Source: WHSW01 sp035296705 (GTDB lineage: Bacteria > Actinomycetota > Thermoleophilia > Solirubrobacterales > 70-9). Taken from it: DNA of 35,407 nt. A program made the position numbers and the translations under genes. Location of the stretch: assembly GCA_035296705.1 (NCBI GenBank), contig DATHAL010000069.1, forward strand, positions 1 through 35,407, given 5' to 3'. The notes beneath the pieces are model-generated. The model was not told the origin of the DNA. It did not search any database and worked only from the letters and a program-made list of their open reading frames with translations. Of this stretch, positions 21,379 to 29,276 are shown one piece after another. Position 1 is the first letter of the stretch. Every line of letters starts with the position of its first letter.

Positions 21379-22862
21379 GCCAGCGGCGCCGGCAACTCGC
21401 GCTCGCGCACCCGCATCGCCAGGCCGCCGTCGGGCGACAGCGTCGGCATCTGGCGGACGGTCACCCTCCGGCCCGGCAGCCGCTCGAGCCGCAGGCGCTG
21501 AAGCAGCATCGTGGCGACCAGCTTCACCTCGGCCTGCCCGAAGCGCTTGCCGATGCAGATCCGCGAGCCGCCGCCGAACGGCACGTAGGCGCCGCGCGGA
21601 AGCGCCGCTTTGCGCTCGCGCTCGAAACGCTCGGGGATGAACGCCTCCGGCTCCGGGAAGACCTCCGGCAACCGGTGGCTCGCCCACGAGCAGTAGTTCA
21701 CGTGGGCGCCGGCCGCAACGGTCGCGCCCTCGAACTCGAAGTCGCGCACCGCGCGCCGCGGTCCGATCCACGCCGGCGGATAGAGGCGCAGGACCTCGTC
21801 GACGACCATCTCCAGGTACGGGAGCTCGCGTTCGAGCTGCGCGGGAGTCGGCGGCTCGCCCCCGAGGACACGATCCTGCTCGGCCTGGAGCTCGGCGAGC
21901 GCGCGTGGGTTCCTGGCCAGCTCGTAGAAGAGGAACGACAGCGTCGAGGTGGAGGTGTCGTGGCCCGCGAACATCAGCGTCATCAGCTGGTCGCGAACCT
22001 CCTCGTCCGAGAACCCGGAGCCGTCCGCGTCGCGGGCCGAGAGAAGGAGGCTGAGGATGTCGTGGCGATCGGAGTCCGCGGCGGCGCGGCGGCGAGCGAT
22101 CTCCTCGCCGACGATCCGGTCGAGCGCCGCCCGCGAGCGCATCAGCCGCCGCCACGGGCTACGCGGCCCGCGCAGAAGCCGCAGGTGGTACTCCGTGCCG
22201 TAGAAGCCGAGCGCCCGCTCGAAGTGCGCGGCGGCCGCGGCGCCCTTGCCGGCCTCGTCGGGGTCGAGGCCGAGGAGCGCCCGCATCGCGATCCGCATCG
22301 CCAGGTTGCGCGCCCATGCGTAGATGTCGGCGACGCGGCCCGCCTCGAGGCGGCCAATCGCTGCCTGCGCCTCCGCGGTCATCGTCGCCACGGCGGCCTC
22401 GATCTGCTCGCGATGAAAGGCGGGCATCATGATCCGCCGAGCGCGATCGTGGTAGCCGCCGTCGATCGTCAGGAGGCCGTCGCCGAGGAGCGGGATCAGG
22501 TCGCCGAAGCTGCCCTCGCGCCAGTGGAAGTTCTGCGGATGGGTGACGGTGACGTAGCTGTTCGCCTCCGGCCCGATCATGAACACGACCTTCGCGTGCA
22601 GCATCCGGATCGAGAAGATCGGCCCGTAGCGCTCGTAGTGGTCGAGCAGGATCGGGAGGGGGTCGTGGGCCATCCGCTTGGTGAGCGCGAAGTCGAACCG
22701 TCCCGAACCGGGCGGGTACGGCACCCGGGCTCGCCGCTCGCTCAGGACGTCGTCGAGGACGCGGGCGAGCGGATTCCACGACGCCGGCCCCGGCCGCCGG
22801 TCGCTGTCCGGCGGGCCGTAGGCCGGTTCGGACGCGGCGGATGGAGCCTCGACGATCGTCAC
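21375..22862 (-). CDS. Cytochrome P450
   Basis: A haem-thiolate monooxygenase of about 495 aa. The I-helix AGHDTSTSTLSFLFYELARN, the K-helix ExxR (EVLRLYPPAWIGPRR), the FIPERFERERKA region and the haem loop FGGGSRICIGKRFGQAE with the Cys ligand are all present. Its style resembles fatty-acid/terpene-hydroxylating bacterial P450s related to CYP102/CYP4-like groups, but the substrate is unknown and no ferredoxin or reductase is adjacent. The frame extends to a GTG at 22919; the GTG at 22862 is preferred since a weak -10-like element (TAATTG) lies 8 nt upstream and the longer start has none. It is divergent from the SDR and shares a stop overlap with the RTX gene. Confidence 0.92.
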   Translation of the reverse strand: MTIVEAPSAASEPAYGPPDSDRRPGPASWNPLARVLDDVLSERRARVPYPPGSGRFDFALTKRMAHDPLPILLDHYERYGPIFSIRMLHAKVVFMIGPEANSYVTVTHPQNFHWREGSFGDLIPLLGDGLLTIDGGYHDRARRIMMPAFHREQIEAAVATMTAEAQAAIGRLEAGRVADIYAWARNLAMRIAMRALLGLDPDEAGKGAAAAAHFERALGFYGTEYHLRLLRGPRSPWRRLMRSRAALDRIVGEEIARRRAAADSDRHDILSLLLSARDADGSGFSDEEVRDQLMTLMFAGHDTSTSTLSFLFYELARNPRALAELQAEQDRVLGGEPPTPAQLERELPYLEMVVDEVLRLYPPAWIGPRRAVRDFEFEGATVAAGAHVNYCSWASHRLPEVFPEPEAFIPERFERERKAALPRGAYVPFGGGSRICIGKRFGQAEVKLVATMLLQRLRLERLPGRRVTVRQMPTLSPDGGLAMRVRERELPAPLA

Positions 22863-22884
22863 CTGCCCGGCAATTATGGCCCGG

Positions 22885-22932
22885 TAGGCTCCCGAAGCCC
22901 GCGCGAGCGGGCTGACCACTCGAAGAGGAGGA
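22885..22932 (+). promoter_or_regulatory. -10 box and ribosome site for the SDR gene
   Basis: TAGGCT at 22885-22890 is a plausible -10, followed by a leader with a strong Shine-Dalgarno AGGAGGAG at 22925-22932, 4 nt before the ATG at 22937. Thus this gene is not leaderless. Confidence 0.45.
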
Positions 22933-22936
22933 GCTC

Positions 22937-23821
22937 ATGGCACGCGAACCGCGTTCACTTGTCGGCAAGGTCGTCGCGGTCACCGGCGGCGCCAGGGGGA
23001 TCGGCGAGGCCACCGCCCGCGCGCTCGTCGCCAAGGGCGCCAGGGTGGCGATCGGCGACCTCGACCGCGAGCTCGCCGAGCGGACGGCGGCCGACATCGG
23101 CTCCGACACCCTCGCCCTCGAGCTCGACGTGACCCGCCGCGACTCCTTCGAGGGCTTCCTCGACCAGGTCGAGGAGCGCCTCGGCTCGCTCGACGTGCTG
23201 GTCAACAACGCCGGGATCATGCCGCTCGGCCGCTTCACCGAGGAGGACGACGTCACCGCGCAGCGGATGGTCGACATCAACGTCCACGGCGTGCTCTACG
23301 GGATGAAGCTCGCCCTGCCGCGAATGGAGCGCAGGGGCACCGGCCACGTCATCAACCTCGCCTCACAGGCGGGCAAGGCCGGCTTTCCGGGCGGCGCCAC
23401 GTACTGCGGCACGAAGCACTTCGTCGTCGGCGTCTCCGAGGCGGTGCGCGCGGAGCTCCGCGGCACGGGCGTCGAGATCTCGGTGGTGATGCCCGCGGTC
23501 GTCAACACTGAACTCGGCTCCGGCCTTCCCGAGACGCGCGCGATCAAGAAGATCGAGCCCGAGGACGTGGCGAACGCGATCGTCGCCGCGCTCGAGCGTC
23601 CGAAGTTCGACGTCTGGGTGCCACGCGAGAGCGTCGGCGTCTACAAGCTCGCGCAGCTCCTGCCGCGCGGCGCGCGCGAGGGGTTCGCGAGGCTGATGAA
23701 GGCCGACAAGGTGCTCGCCGATGCGGACAGCGTCGCTCGCGCGAGCTACGAGGAGCGCGCCGCGCACTCCGAGCCCGGGCTCGAGGGCGAGCCCGAGGCC
23801 GTGGAGGCGTCTAAGCGATAG
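22937..23821 (+). CDS. Short-chain dehydrogenase/reductase (SDR)
   Basis: A 294-aa NAD(P)-dependent oxidoreductase. The nucleotide motif TGGARGIG is at residues 16-23, LVNNAG near 88-93, and the catalytic residues are S143 (NLASQAG), Y156 and K160 (YCGTK). DLDRE after beta-2 suggests NAD(H) preference, since Asp at that position favours NAD over NADP. The C-terminal extension (VYKLAQLLPRGAREGFARLM) is typical of actinobacterial SDRs that work on lipids or steroids. It is divergent from the P450 gene, so an alcohol made by the P450 might be its substrate (inference). The 3' end overlaps the convergent ZIP transporter gene by 11 nt. Confidence 0.9.
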   Translation: MAREPRSLVGKVVAVTGGARGIGEATARALVAKGARVAIGDLDRELAERTAADIGSDTLALELDVTRRDSFEGFLDQVEERLGSLDVLVNNAGIMPLGRFTEEDDVTAQRMVDINVHGVLYGMKLALPRMERRGTGHVINLASQAGKAGFPGGATYCGTKHFVVGVSEAVRAELRGTGVEISVVMPAVVNTELGSGLPETRAIKKIEPEDVANAIVAALERPKFDVWVPRESVGVYKLAQLLPRGAREGFARLMKADKVLADADSVARASYEERAAHSEPGLEGEPEAVEASKR

Positions 23822-24524
23822 CGGTCAGGAACGCCGCCAGCGCGAAGCCGAGGACGGTGGCCAGGCCGACGGTCGCGGACTTGCCGCTCTCCTCGAACGC
23901 CTCCGGCATCATCTCGGTCGCCAGCATCGCGAGGATCGCGCCGCCGGCGAACGACTTCGTCGCCGCCTGGATGTCCTCGGAGCCGCCGCCGAGCCACTCG
24001 TAGCCGAGCGCGGCGGCAACCGCCGACGCCAGCGCGATCGCGACCCAGATCGCCAGGATCGAGCGGCGCCCGGCGCCGGCCCGCTCGAGCTCGCTCGAGG
24101 CGGAGATCGCCTCCGGCAGGTTCGAAAGGAACACGGCGGTCACGAAGGCGACGCTCACCGCGCCGCCACCGGTCAGGGTGATCCCGATCGCGGCCGACTC
24201 AGGCACTCCGTCGAGCAGGGCGCCGAGCGCGAGGCCGCGGCCGATCGCCTGCTCCTCGCCGCCGGCGCCGCGGCGATCGATCAGCGTACTGAGCCCCGCG
24301 TAGACGATCGCGCCGGCGGCAAGGCCGATCCCGACGGCATCGCCGCCGCCGAGATCGAACGCCTCCGCTGTGAGGTCGTACGCGACGGCGCTGATGAGGA
24401 CCCCGGAGCCGAATGCCATCACGTAGGCGACGATCCGCCTCCGCGGCCGCGCAGCGAATTCAAGCCAGGCGCCGATCAGGAGCGCGATCCCTCCGACCAG
24501 CCCCCAGAAAGCCGCCTCCAGCAC
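23811..24524 (-). CDS. ZIP-family metal transporter
   Basis: A 237-aa integral membrane protein that would import zinc or another divalent cation. Several hydrophobic helices are visible: LEAAFWGLVGGIALLIGAWL at the start, RIVAYVMAFGSGVLISAVAY, then LGALLDGVPESAAIGITLTG, the conserved helix 4 metal site (D-G-x-P-E), and LSNLPEAISASSELERAG in helix 5 (N-x-P-E). The end is VGLATVLGFALAAFLTAIA. The HxxxE motif of classical ZIPs is replaced by DGVPE, as in many bacterial ZIP relatives. The GTG start lacks an obvious ribosome site. It is divergent from the DUF892 gene and convergent, overlapping, with the SDR gene. Confidence 0.82.
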   Translation of the reverse strand: MLEAAFWGLVGGIALLIGAWLEFAARPRRRIVAYVMAFGSGVLISAVAYDLTAEAFDLGGGDAVGIGLAAGAIVYAGLSTLIDRRGAGGEEQAIGRGLALGALLDGVPESAAIGITLTGGGAVSVAFVTAVFLSNLPEAISASSELERAGAGRRSILAIWVAIALASAVAAALGYEWLGGGSEDIQAATKSFAGGAILAMLATEMMPEAFEESGKSATVGLATVLGFALAAFLTAIA

Positions 24525-24549
24525 GCCGTGCAGTCTCCATCAGTCGGTG

Positions 24550-24573
24550 GTTGGTCGCTACTCACCCGGGTAG
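24550..24573 (+). promoter_or_regulatory. Stress-sigma-like promoter for the DUF892 gene
   Basis: GTTGGT at 24550-24555 and GGGTAG at 24568-24573, with 12 nt between, resemble SigB/SigF-type promoters (GTTT... and GGGTA). It lies 39 nt before the ATG at 24613, which has its own ribosome site (GAAGGAGGAATG). The sigma assignment is inference. Confidence 0.35.
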
Positions 24574-24612
24574 GGGACTTGTTCGAACGAAGAGACGAAG
24601 GAGGAATGAGCG

Positions 24613-25314
24613 ATGGCCGAGACGGTCAAGCAAGCGAAGCTCTCCCAGTACCTCAGCGAGGCGTACGCGAAGGAGAAGGAGCTCGAGACCGCGCTTCAGG
24701 CGCATATCGCCCTGACGACCCGGAAGCCGTACAAGAAGCGCCTCCAGGACCACCTCAAGGAGACCAAGGGTCACGCGCGCCAGCTGGAGCGCCGGATCAA
24801 GAAGGTCGGAGGCAGCGGCCCGGAGTTGTTCGACAGGCTCGTCGGCCAGGGATCCGCGAGGGCAAAGTCGCTCGCCAAGGGGCCGCTGCACGCGATTCGC
24901 GGTGTCGGCGAGGCCGAGAAGATGCTCAAGAACGCCAAGACCGAGTATTGGAACGAGCACGAGGAGATCGCCACGTACACGGCGATCGAGACGCTGGCCG
25001 ACAGCGTCGGCGATCGCGAGACCGCGCAGCTCGCGCGCAGCATCAGGCGCGACGAGGAGCGGATGGCGAAGTTCCTCGCCAGGCAAATCCCGGTGCTCAC
25101 CAAGGCCGTCGTCACCGAGGAGGTCCCCGCGGCGGAGCGCCGCAACGGGACCCGGTCGCGGCGACGCCGTACGAGCAGCTCACGCTCCGGTGCGTCCTCG
25201 GGCCGGCGTAGCTCGAGCAGCTCCCGGCGTACCTCGAGCAGTTCCGGCAACCGCTCGCGCGCGACCTCGTCGCGCTCCTCGAGCCGGCGGCGGACCGCTT
25301 CCTCGCGCAGCTAA
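24613..25314 (+). CDS. DUF892 ferritin-like protein with Arg/Ser-rich tail
   Basis: A 233-aa protein. Residues 1-165 form a four-helix bundle (KLSQYLSEAYAKEKELETAL, GHARQLERRIKKVGG, TEYWNEHEEIATYTAIETLA, RDEERMAKFLARQIPVL) of the DUF892/YciE-YciF ferritin-like family, with Glu/His residues that could bind metal. Relatives are stress-induced in enteric bacteria. The last about 60 residues (RSRRRRTSSSRSGASSGRRS onward) are an extremely basic Arg/Ser repeat that is probably disordered and could bind nucleic acid or membrane. The ATG has a good ribosome site. It is divergent from the ZIP gene, and its TAA overlaps the stop of the convergent CoA-transferase gene (25311-25314). Confidence 0.75.
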   Translation: MAETVKQAKLSQYLSEAYAKEKELETALQAHIALTTRKPYKKRLQDHLKETKGHARQLERRIKKVGGSGPELFDRLVGQGSARAKSLAKGPLHAIRGVGEAEKMLKNAKTEYWNEHEEIATYTAIETLADSVGDRETAQLARSIRRDEERMAKFLARQIPVLTKAVVTEEVPAAERRNGTRSRRRRTSSSRSGASSGRRSSSSSRRTSSSSGNRSRATSSRSSSRRRTASSRS

Positions 25315-26627
25315 CGATCGACGGCGGAGCGGCCGTGCGAGGCGCGGGCCGCGGTCTCGCGCAGCTCGTCGCGAAAGTCCGGGTGGGCGATCTCCGCCAG
25401 CGCCAGACCGCGCTGGTGGACGGTGAGGCCCTGAAGCTCGGCCGCTCCGTACTCGGTCACGACCACGTCCACCTGGTGGCGTGGCGTCGTGATCACCGCG
25501 CCGGCGTCGAACCACGGGACGATGCGTGAGCGGCGCTCGCCGTCGACCGTCACGGTAGAGGGCAGGCAGATCAGCGAACGGTCCTCGAGCGAGAGGGCCG
25601 GGCCGGAGATGAAGTCCTCGTGGCCGCCGATCCCCGAGTACTGCGATCCGTCGATCGTGTCGGCGATCACCTGGGCGTGAACGTCGACGGCCATCGCGGC
25701 GTTGATCGTCACCATGGCCCGGTTGCGGGCGATCACGTCCGGGTTGTTCACGACCTCGACCGGCAGGAAGGCGACATCCGCGTTGCCGTCGAGCCACTCA
25801 TACAGCGTCGCCGAGCCGGCCGCGAACGTGGCCACCGAGGCGCCGTCGAACTGGCCCTTGCGGTTCGTCACCTTGCCGGACTCGTGGAGGCGCATGAGGC
25901 CGTCGGTGAACATCTCCGAGTGGACCCCGTAGTCGCCGCCGTCGCCGTCCGCGAGGCGGCCGACGATCGCCGACGGGATCGCACCGATCCCGCTCTGAAG
26001 CGTCGTCCCGTCGGCGATGAAGGCACGGCAGTTGTCGGCGATCGCCTCCTCGACCCCGCCCGGCTCGGGATCGGGCAGCGTGAACGGCTCCGCCTCGGAG
26101 GGGACGAGCAGGTCGATCTCCTCAACGTGAAGCGCGTGCCGGTGCTCGGGCGGCAGGCCCGCGGTGCGCGGGAATCGCGGCGAGGTCTCGACGATCAGCA
26201 CCCGCGCCGGGTCGGCGGCGGCCCTGCCGAGCTCGCGAAGCGTCCCACCTGCGTGCAGCGAGAGGCTGCACCACCCCTCGTCGTCCGGCGGGGTCGCGAC
26301 GGTCGTCATCACACGCGGCGCCTGTTGCTCGAGGAGCGGCTCGAAGCGGCGAAAGTCGGCGGGCGCGAAGCCGATGTTCGCGCCCTGGTCGCGAAGCGCC
26401 CGCTCCACCGGGCCGAAGAACCCGGACAGATAGTGGACGCCCGGGTGCTTGAACGCCTCCGACCAGGCCAGCAGGAGCCCCCCATAGATGCGGAGCCCGT
26501 CCCAGTCGTCGCGCTCACCGAGGGCCGCGAGGAACGCCGGCGGCTGGCCCGTGCCGAGCGGGATGCCGAGCTCGTCGCCGGGGCGCAGGCGGGCGGCGGC
26601 GTCGGCTGGATTCAGCGTCTCGGCCAT
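25311..26627 (-). CDS. Acetyl-CoA hydrolase/CoA-transferase family protein
   Basis: A 438-aa enzyme related to acetyl-CoA hydrolases and 4-hydroxybutyrate/butyrate CoA-transferases. Marks include TLQSGIGAIPSAIVGRLADG, then YGVHSEMFTDGLMRLHESGK, and SQYSGIGGHEDFISGPALS, with PWFDAGAVITTPRHQVDVVV and VTEYGAAELQGLTVHQRGLA in the C-terminal domain. It would move CoA between short acyl groups and acetate; which acids is not clear. The ATG at 26627 has a -10 (TAGCGT) 8 nt upstream, so it can be read apart from the TetR gene 28 nt upstream on the same strand. Length is normal. Confidence 0.88.
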   Translation of the reverse strand: MAETLNPADAAARLRPGDELGIPLGTGQPPAFLAALGERDDWDGLRIYGGLLLAWSEAFKHPGVHYLSGFFGPVERALRDQGANIGFAPADFRRFEPLLEQQAPRVMTTVATPPDDEGWCSLSLHAGGTLRELGRAAADPARVLIVETSPRFPRTAGLPPEHRHALHVEEIDLLVPSEAEPFTLPDPEPGGVEEAIADNCRAFIADGTTLQSGIGAIPSAIVGRLADGDGGDYGVHSEMFTDGLMRLHESGKVTNRKGQFDGASVATFAAGSATLYEWLDGNADVAFLPVEVVNNPDVIARNRAMVTINAAMAVDVHAQVIADTIDGSQYSGIGGHEDFISGPALSLEDRSLICLPSTVTVDGERRSRIVPWFDAGAVITTPRHQVDVVVTEYGAAELQGLTVHQRGLALAEIAHPDFRDELRETAARASHGRSAVDR

Positions 26628-26635
26628 GCGGCCGG

Positions 26636-26641
26636 ACGCTA
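26636..26641 (-). promoter_or_regulatory. -10 box (TAGCGT) for the CoA-transferase
   Basis: On the minus strand TAGCGT ends 8 nt before the ATG at 26627, in the 28-nt gap after the TetR stop. Confidence 0.5.
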
Positions 26642-26655
26642 TCCGCTCCTCAGGT

Positions 26656-27246
26656 CTAGGCGCGCAGGCCGCCGAGCATGATCTCGAGGTAGCGCTCCCA
26701 GCTCATCGCCGGGGCAACGCGGTCGCCGGCGTGGACCGCGTGCCCGACGCCGCTGACCAGGCTCGGGATGTCCTCGGGGCCGATGTCGCGGCGGAGCTGC
26801 CCGCTCGCGTGGGCGCGCTCGACGAGCTCTTCGACGAGTTCGAAGAGCCCGGCACGCACCGCGGCCTCGCCGCACAGACCTGGGAGCTGACCCATGGCCT
26901 CCGAAAGCGCCAGGTCCTCGGCGGTGATCCGCGTCGCGCGCTGCATGAAGTGAACGAAGCCCGCCCACGGATCGTCGAACTCGAGCGCCTCGCGGGCCGC
27001 GTCGGCCTTGGCGCCGAAGCGCCGGTCGGCGAGTGCCTCGAGCAGCGCCTCCTTGGTCGGGAAGTGCCGGTAGACGGTGCCGACGCCGACTCCCGCGTGC
27101 CGCGCAATCTCCTCCATCTGCGCGTCGAGGCCACGCTCGGCGAACTGCCGGCTGGCGGCGTCGAGCACCTTGGCGCGGTTGCGCCGCGCGTCGGCGCGCT
27201 GGGCGCGGACACCGGAGGAGGACGCGATGGCCGTCGTCTCGGTCAC
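26656..27246 (-). CDS. TetR-family repressor of the drug exporter
   Basis: A 196-aa regulator. RRNRAKVLDAASRQFAERGL is the first helix, EEIARHAGVGVGTVYRHFPT is the HTH, and KEALLEALADRRFGAKAD follows. The C-terminal domain (WAGFVHFMQRATRITAEDLA, then LRRDIGPEDIPSLVSGVGHA) belongs to a TetR group often linked to efflux genes. It begins with GTG at 27246 and is divergent from the MFS exporter, with two 16-bp palindromes between them that are its probable operators. The ligand is likely a substrate of the exporter. Confidence 0.9.
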   Translation of the reverse strand: MTETTAIASSSGVRAQRADARRNRAKVLDAASRQFAERGLDAQMEEIARHAGVGVGTVYRHFPTKEALLEALADRRFGAKADAAREALEFDDPWAGFVHFMQRATRITAEDLALSEAMGQLPGLCGEAAVRAGLFELVEELVERAHASGQLRRDIGPEDIPSLVSGVGHAVHAGDRVAPAMSWERYLEIMLGGLRA

Positions 27247-27303
27247 TGTCTAATTCGGGGTGGCTCGTTCGTCTCTATGGGTGATGGAAGCCGGAGACGC
27301 AAC

Positions 27304-27343
27304 CGGAATCGAGATTCCGTATAGTTCCGGAATTGTGATTCCG
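27304..27343. promoter_or_regulatory. Twin 16-bp operators between TetR and MFS genes
   Basis: CGGAATCGAGATTCCG (27304-27319) and CGGAATTGTGATTCCG (27328-27343) are two near-identical 16-bp palindromes starting 24 bp apart. TATAGT (27320-27325), a good -10 candidate, lies between them. This suggests repression by two dimers of the adjacent TetR protein. The rest of the 143-bp gap shows only the exporter's ribosome site (AGGAGA). Confidence 0.65.
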
Positions 27344-27389
27344 ATTATGCCCTAAACCGGTATCGAAGCAACGCACAGGAGATAGACCG

Positions 27390-28853
27390 ATGACCGAAGC
27401 CCAGGATTACGCCCGCCGCAGATGGATCGCGCTCGCGCTTCTCTGCGTGGCGCAGTTCGTCGTCGTCCTCGACGCGTCGATCGTCAACGTCGCGCTGCCC
27501 ACGATTGGCGAGTCGCTCAGCTTCTCCCAGGACAACCTCTCCTGGGTCGTGAACGCCTACGTCCTCACCTTCGGCGGCTTCCTGCTGCTCGGCGGGCGGA
27601 TGGCGGACCTGCTCGGGCGCAGGCGCGTGTTCATGGGCGGCCTCGTGCTGTTCGCGCTCGCGTCGCTCGCCGGCGGGCTCGCCGAGTCCGACGCCGCGCT
27701 GATCGCGGCGCGCGCCGTGCAGGGGCTCGGCGCGGCGATCCTCTCGCCTGCGGCACTCTCGATCATCACCACGACCTTCAGCGACGGCGCGGAGCGAAAC
27801 AAGGCGCTCGGCGCCTGGGGCGCGGTTGCGGGTTCCGGTGGCGCCGCGGGCGTCCTCCTCGGCGGCATCCTCACCGAGTACGCGGGCTGGGAGTGGGTCC
27901 TCTGGGTGAACGTCCCGATCGGGATCATCGCCGCCCTGCTCGCACCGCGGCTGATCGCCGAGAGCCGCTCTGACTCAGAGACGCGCTCCTTCGACGCGGC
28001 GGGCGCCGTGAGCATCACCGCGGCGCTCGCGATCCTCGTCTACGCGCTGGTCGAGGCACCGGACGCCGGCTGGGGCTCAGCGCAGACGATCGGACTGCTC
28101 GCCGGCGCGGTCGTCCTCGCCGGCGCCTTCGTCGCGATCGAGCGCCGAGCCAAGGCGCCGCTCGTGCCGTTCTCGATCTTCCGGCTGCGGACGCTCACGG
28201 GCGCGAACGTGGTCGGGATCCTCACCGGCGCGTCGCTGTTCTCGATGTTCTTCTTCATCTCGCTCTACATGCAGAACGTGCTCGGCTACAGCGCGATCAA
28301 GGCCGGCCTGTCGTACCTGCCGCTGGCCGGCTCGATCATCATCGCCGCGGGGATCGCTTCGCAGCTCGTCACCAAGATCGGGTTCAAGCCGGTGCTGGCG
28401 GCCGGGATGGCGTTGATCGCGGCTGGGCTCGTCTGGTTCGGGCAGATCTCAGCTGACGGCAGCTTCGTCGGCGACATCCTCGGCCCGTCGCTGCTCGCCG
28501 CGGTCGGGCTCGGGTTCGCGTTCGTCCCACAGACGATCGCGGCGGTGTCGGGCGTCGGCGACCGCGAGGCCGGGCTCGCAAGCGGGCTGATCAACACCTC
28601 GCAGCAGATCGGCGGCGCGCTGGGCCTGGCCGTGCTGTCGACCGTCGCCTTCCCGCAGATCGACGACGCGGCGGCGGCCGCCGGCGGCGTGCCAAGCCCC
28701 GCCGTGCTGACCGATGGGTACGCGGACGCGTTCATGGTCGGCGCGGGGATCGCGGTGCTCGGCGTCCTGGCGACGCTGTTCTTGATCCGGGGTCGCGACA
28801 GCCGCGAGCACGTGGAGCTCGGGACGCCTGAGGCCGTGGAGGCGAGCGCGTAG
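27390..28853 (+). CDS. DHA2-family (14-TM) multidrug MFS exporter
   Basis: A 487-aa membrane transporter of the EmrB/QacA group, using the proton gradient to expel drugs or metabolites. It starts RWIALALLCVAQFVVVLDAS, then IVNVALPTIGESLSFS, the DHA2 signature in helix 1. GGRMADLLGRRRVFMGGLVL contains motif A in loop 2-3, GSGGAAGVLLGGILTEYAGW resembles the exporter-specific motif C in helix 5, and hydrophobic helices continue to AGIAVLGVLATLFLIRGRDS. About 14 helices are expected. The ATG has a ribosome site (CAGGAGATAG). The divergent TetR gene and twin operators indicate inducible expression. Confidence 0.92.
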   Translation: MTEAQDYARRRWIALALLCVAQFVVVLDASIVNVALPTIGESLSFSQDNLSWVVNAYVLTFGGFLLLGGRMADLLGRRRVFMGGLVLFALASLAGGLAESDAALIAARAVQGLGAAILSPAALSIITTTFSDGAERNKALGAWGAVAGSGGAAGVLLGGILTEYAGWEWVLWVNVPIGIIAALLAPRLIAESRSDSETRSFDAAGAVSITAALAILVYALVEAPDAGWGSAQTIGLLAGAVVLAGAFVAIERRAKAPLVPFSIFRLRTLTGANVVGILTGASLFSMFFFISLYMQNVLGYSAIKAGLSYLPLAGSIIIAAGIASQLVTKIGFKPVLAAGMALIAAGLVWFGQISADGSFVGDILGPSLLAAVGLGFAFVPQTIAAVSGVGDREAGLASGLINTSQQIGGALGLAVLSTVAFPQIDDAAAAAGGVPSPAVLTDGYADAFMVGAGIAVLGVLATLFLIRGRDSREHVELGTPEAVEASA

Positions 28854-28972
28854 ACGCCGATCGGCCGCCACCTAAGCTACGCTCCGGCGACGGTTAAACG
28901 TGCGTAGCAGTTCGCAGGCGTCCCTTTCAGGGTTCCTGGTACCGCAAGCACCTGAGTTCCCTGGGAGGAACA
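28854..28972 (+). promoter_or_regulatory. Leader of the cold-shock gene
   Basis: This 119-nt stretch carries -10-like TAAGCT/TACGCT at about 28872-28881, then a leader of about 90 nt with CAGGG...CCCTG pairing near 28927-28963 and a GGGAGGAAC ribosome site. A structured leader is typical of cold-shock genes, where it can act as a thermosensor; that role is inferred. Confidence 0.4.
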
Positions 28973-29170
28973 ATGGCAACTGGAACAGTCAAGTGGTTCA
29001 ACCACGAGAAGGGCTTTGGCTTCATCACTCCGGACGAGGCCGGCCGTGACCTCTTCGTGCATCAGAGCCAGGTAGACGGCGGCGGCGCGCTCGCCGACGG
29101 CGCCAAGGTCGAGTACGAGTCCGAGGAGAGCGATAAGGGCCCGCGCGCGGTCAACGTGCGCACGGTCTAG
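28973..29170 (+). CDS. Cold-shock protein (CspA family)
   Basis: A 65-aa single OB-fold RNA/DNA chaperone. MATGTVKWFNHEKGFGFITP contains RNP1 (KGFGFI) and RDLFVHQSQV contains RNP2 (LFVHQ). GPRAVNVRTV ends the fold. It unwinds RNA structure during cold or general stress and is usually abundant. The ATG has a strong ribosome site (GGGAGGAAC) and a structured leader. A strong terminator-like hairpin follows at 29196, so it is a monocistronic gene. Confidence 0.95.
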   Translation: MATGTVKWFNHEKGFGFITPDEAGRDLFVHQSQVDGGGALADGAKVEYESEESDKGPRAVNVRTV

Positions 29171-29195
29171 CCCGAACCGGCTTCAGGACCTTTTC

Positions 29196-29227
29196 GAGGG
29201 CGGTGCCGACCGGCACCGCCCCTCTTG
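29196..29227 (+). terminator. Strong hairpin after the cold-shock gene
   Basis: GGGCGGTGCCG and CGGCACCGCCC pair perfectly over 11 bp with a minimal loop, extended by GAG...CTC with one bulge, followed by CTCTTG. The T-run is poor, but position and stem strength make it the likely csp terminator. Confidence 0.7.
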
Positions 29228-29276
29228 CGTTCTGGGCCAGGAAAGCCGCCCGAGCCGCCGAACTAGGAAGGCTGTG

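Noticed and set aside
20740..22155. 471-residue minus-strand frame across the RTX gene and the P450
   Set aside because: Composed of Ala/Arg/Val repeats that mirror the RTX nonapeptides. It conflicts with the real P450 frame on the same strand.
24581..24595. GTTCGAAC palindrome before the DUF892 gene as a LexA/SOS box
   Set aside because: The actinobacterial SOS box is GAAC-N4-GTTC; here the halves are inverted and adjacent, so it is probably chance.
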